A stretch of DNA of 28,457 bases from Bordetella parapertussis. GTDB taxonomy: Bacteria; Pseudomonadota; Gammaproteobacteria; Burkholderiales; Burkholderiaceae_C. The notes below the pieces were generated by a model, which was given only the letters and a program-made list of their open reading frames with translations, was not told the origin of the DNA and did no database searches. The DNA is taken from the NCBI GenBank assembly GCA_945888535.1, contig CAMDAN010000021.1, positions 1-28,457 of the forward strand. Direction: 5' to 3'. The position numbers were made by a program, and so were the translations under genes. This document shows, piece by piece, positions 26,977 to 28,457 of the stretch (position 1 is its first letter; each line of letters begins with the position of its first letter).

Positions 26977-28110
26977 TTATGTTTTGCGCTTGACTTCGCC
27001 GGCTTGCGTCATCAAACAAGCAGCAACGATATCGTCTTCAAGATCCACCTTAAACGCACCCTCTTTGGTCAACACCAACTTCAAAAAGTCCAACACATTG
27101 CGGGCGTAAAGCGCCGACGCATCGGCCGCGACCAAAGCCGGTAAATTGGTCTCGCCAACCAAAGTAACACCGTGTTTGACGACGGTTTTACCCGCCTCGG
27201 TCAAAACGCAATTGCCGCTGATGCCATCTGCTGCTTTGCCAGCTGCAATGTCAATAACTACCGAGCCTGGCTTCATGCTTTGAACCATCTCTTGTGTTAC
27301 CAAGACCGGCGCTGCGCGGCCGGGAATCAAAGCCGTAGAAATCACCACATCGGCCTGCGCGACCCGCTTAGCCACTTCGATTTTTTGGCGGTCTAGCCAA
27401 CTCTGGGGCATGGGGCGAGCGTAGCCGCCCACGCCGACAGCCGCCTCTTTTTCTTCGTCTGTTTCGTACGGGACGTCAATGAATTTCCCACCCAAAGACT
27501 CCACCTGCTCTTTCACGCTAGGTCGAACATCAGACGCTTCAATGACCGCACCCAAGCGCTTGGCGGTTGCAATGGCTTGCAAGCCAGCCACGCCCACGCC
27601 CAAAATCACCACCCGCGCGGCCTTCACTGTGCCTGCGGCCGTCATCAGCATAGGGAAAAACCGCTGGTAGGTATCAGCGGCAATCATCACCGCTTTGTAT
27701 CCTGCAATATTGGCTTGGCTTGACAGCACATCCATGCTTTGCGCTCGCGTCGTGCGTGGGGCTGCTTCGAGAGCGAAACTGGTTAATCCCGCCGCAGCCA
27801 AGCGCTGCAAGCCTGGCGCATCAAACGGGTTAAGCATGCCCACCAGCGCCGAGCCGGTTTTCATGTGCGCGAGCTGTTCTGGCGAAGGCGCCGCAACCTT
27901 GAGTACCAAAGCACACGCCAGCGCCGAGCTCGCGTCCACGATCTGGGCCCCGGCGAGCGCAAACGCCTCGTCAGTAACGCTAGCAGCCATGCCAGCGCCT
28001 GACTCGATGGCTACGGTGTGCCCTTGGGCGATGAGTTTTTTAACAGTATCGGGGGTAACGGCAACGCGGGTCTCGCCCTTCGTCGTTTCGGCGGGAACGC
28101 CAATATGCAT
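26977..28110 (-). CDS. pntAA: NAD(P) transhydrogenase alpha subunit, NAD-binding part
   Basis: This 377-residue soluble domain I of transhydrogenase binds NAD(H). It has an alanine dehydrogenase/PNT N-terminal part (MHIGVPAETTKGETRVAVTP), the conserved SMDVLSSQANIAGYKA segment at 125-140, and the nucleotide-binding GVGVAG at 171-176. ATG 28110 has AGGAG six bases before it; the longer frame from 28128 starts with TTG and adds only six residues. It heads pntAA-pntAB-pntB(-fadD). The split-alpha arrangement is common in alpha- and betaproteobacteria. Confidence 0.95.
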   Translation of the reverse strand: MHIGVPAETTKGETRVAVTPDTVKKLIAQGHTVAIESGAGMAASVTDEAFALAGAQIVDASSALACALVLKVAAPSPEQLAHMKTGSALVGMLNPFDAPGLQRLAAAGLTSFALEAAPRTTRAQSMDVLSSQANIAGYKAVMIAADTYQRFFPMLMTAAGTVKAARVVILGVGVAGLQAIATAKRLGAVIEASDVRPSVKEQVESLGGKFIDVPYETDEEKEAAVGVGGYARPMPQSWLDRQKIEVAKRVAQADVVISTALIPGRAAPVLVTQEMVQSMKPGSVVIDIAAGKAADGISGNCVLTEAGKTVVKHGVTLVGETNLPALVAADASALYARNVLDFLKLVLTKEGAFKVDLEDDIVAACLMTQAGEVKRKT

Positions 28111-28223
28111 GAATTGCTCCTCAGGCAAGTGAATTAGGTACTCTCTTCAAGCTTACATGAATTTAACAAACCATTCGGTAGTGATAACCCCTGATAGAGC
28201 GGGTTAAATCAACTCGATACGAC

Positions 28224-28457
28224 TTACGGTGAGCTGGTTTTTGGCAATTCAAGCGTTACCAATGCAGCGCCTTTGGCGTCGACTCCAAGCGTGGCGCTTC
28301 GCCGTTGGACCGATTGCAGCACCCACGCGTCTGCCACCTTGGCACCCACCGCATAGGTTTTGGGAGCAGCGCCATCCACTGACACCAGAGCGAAGCCAGG
28401 CTTGTCATCCGAGCTGCCTGCAACCACGCCCAGCAAGCGCAGACGCGATGCTTGGCT
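28224..28457 (-). CDS. Partial GspC-like type II secretion protein (HR domain)
   Basis: This is the C-terminal end of a gene that runs off the right edge; the frame stays open through base 28457 with no start seen. The 77 visible residues contain LRLLGVVAG, FALVSVDGAAPKTYAVG and VLQSVQRRSATLG, typical of the homology region (HR) domain of type II secretion GspC. GspC links the inner-membrane platform to the GspD secretin. The protein ends soon after the HR domain, so there is no PDZ domain; such short forms (GspC or GspN-like) are known in betaproteobacteria. Identification is by motif reading only, and the symbol is left blank. Confidence 0.65.
   Translation of the reverse strand, partial: SQASRLRLLGVVAGSSDDKPGFALVSVDGAAPKTYAVGAKVADAWVLQSVQRRSATLGVDAKGAALVTLELPKTSSP

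Noticed and set aside
28185..28206. Inverted repeat TAACCC / GGGTTA between the GspC-like gene and pntAA
   Set aside because: The stem is only six pairs with a ten-base loop and no T run on either strand, so it is neither a good terminator nor a clear operator.

Overview
This is a stretch of bacterial chromosome that is almost entirely core-type genes. Gene content and local order point to a betaproteobacterium of the order Burkholderiales, most like the Comamonadaceae. The clues are hemE followed by priA, zwf-hexR divergent from tal-pgi, ptsN-hprK next to a short hpf, and a split three-gene proton-translocating transhydrogenase. The family assignment comes from recalled family features, not a database search. 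There is no rRNA, tRNA, CRISPR array, IS element or prophage.

Left part (about 1-9100). Three overlapping exporter genes (LysE/RhtB, EamA/DMT, LysE/RhtB) are followed by a histidine-phosphatase-fold protein whose second catalytic His reads as Ser. On the minus strand a B12-binding radical SAM gene runs tightly into a creatininase-family amidohydrolase. On the plus strand a DsbD/ScsB-type thiol-disulfide reductase precedes hemE.

Centre (about 9100-15260). A gene-free, very AT-rich interval of about 0.7 kb separates hemE from the helicase gene priA. It holds three exact DnaA boxes (TTATNCACA), all in the same orientation, plus a one-mismatch box, an IHF-consensus match, a 16-bp and a 14-bp direct repeat, and a stretch of about 20% GC. 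This looks like a replication origin or a DnaA-titration locus and is the most interesting signal in the window. priA is followed by a convergent AEC-family carrier gene and then a Rep-type UvrD/Rep helicase gene.

Right-centre (about 15270-21800). This is a central-carbon block. tal-pgi (minus) is divergent from zwf-hexR (plus), and a 9-bp inverted repeat sits between back-to-back promoters as a probable HexR operator. ptsN-hprK (minus) follows, coding for nitrogen-PTS EIIA and HPr kinase/phosphorylase. A strong intrinsic terminator for hpf lies only about 17-24 bases before the ptsN start codon, so ptsN-hprK should depend on read-through.

Right part (about 21800-28457). hpf is divergent from corA. 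The minus-strand cluster pntAA-pntAB-pntB-fadD joins NADPH-producing transhydrogenase to acyl-CoA synthesis. A partial gene encoding a GspC-like (type II secretion) HR domain runs off the right edge.

Many start codons here lack a clear Shine-Dalgarno sequence; starts were chosen from family N-termini, overlaps and SD where present.
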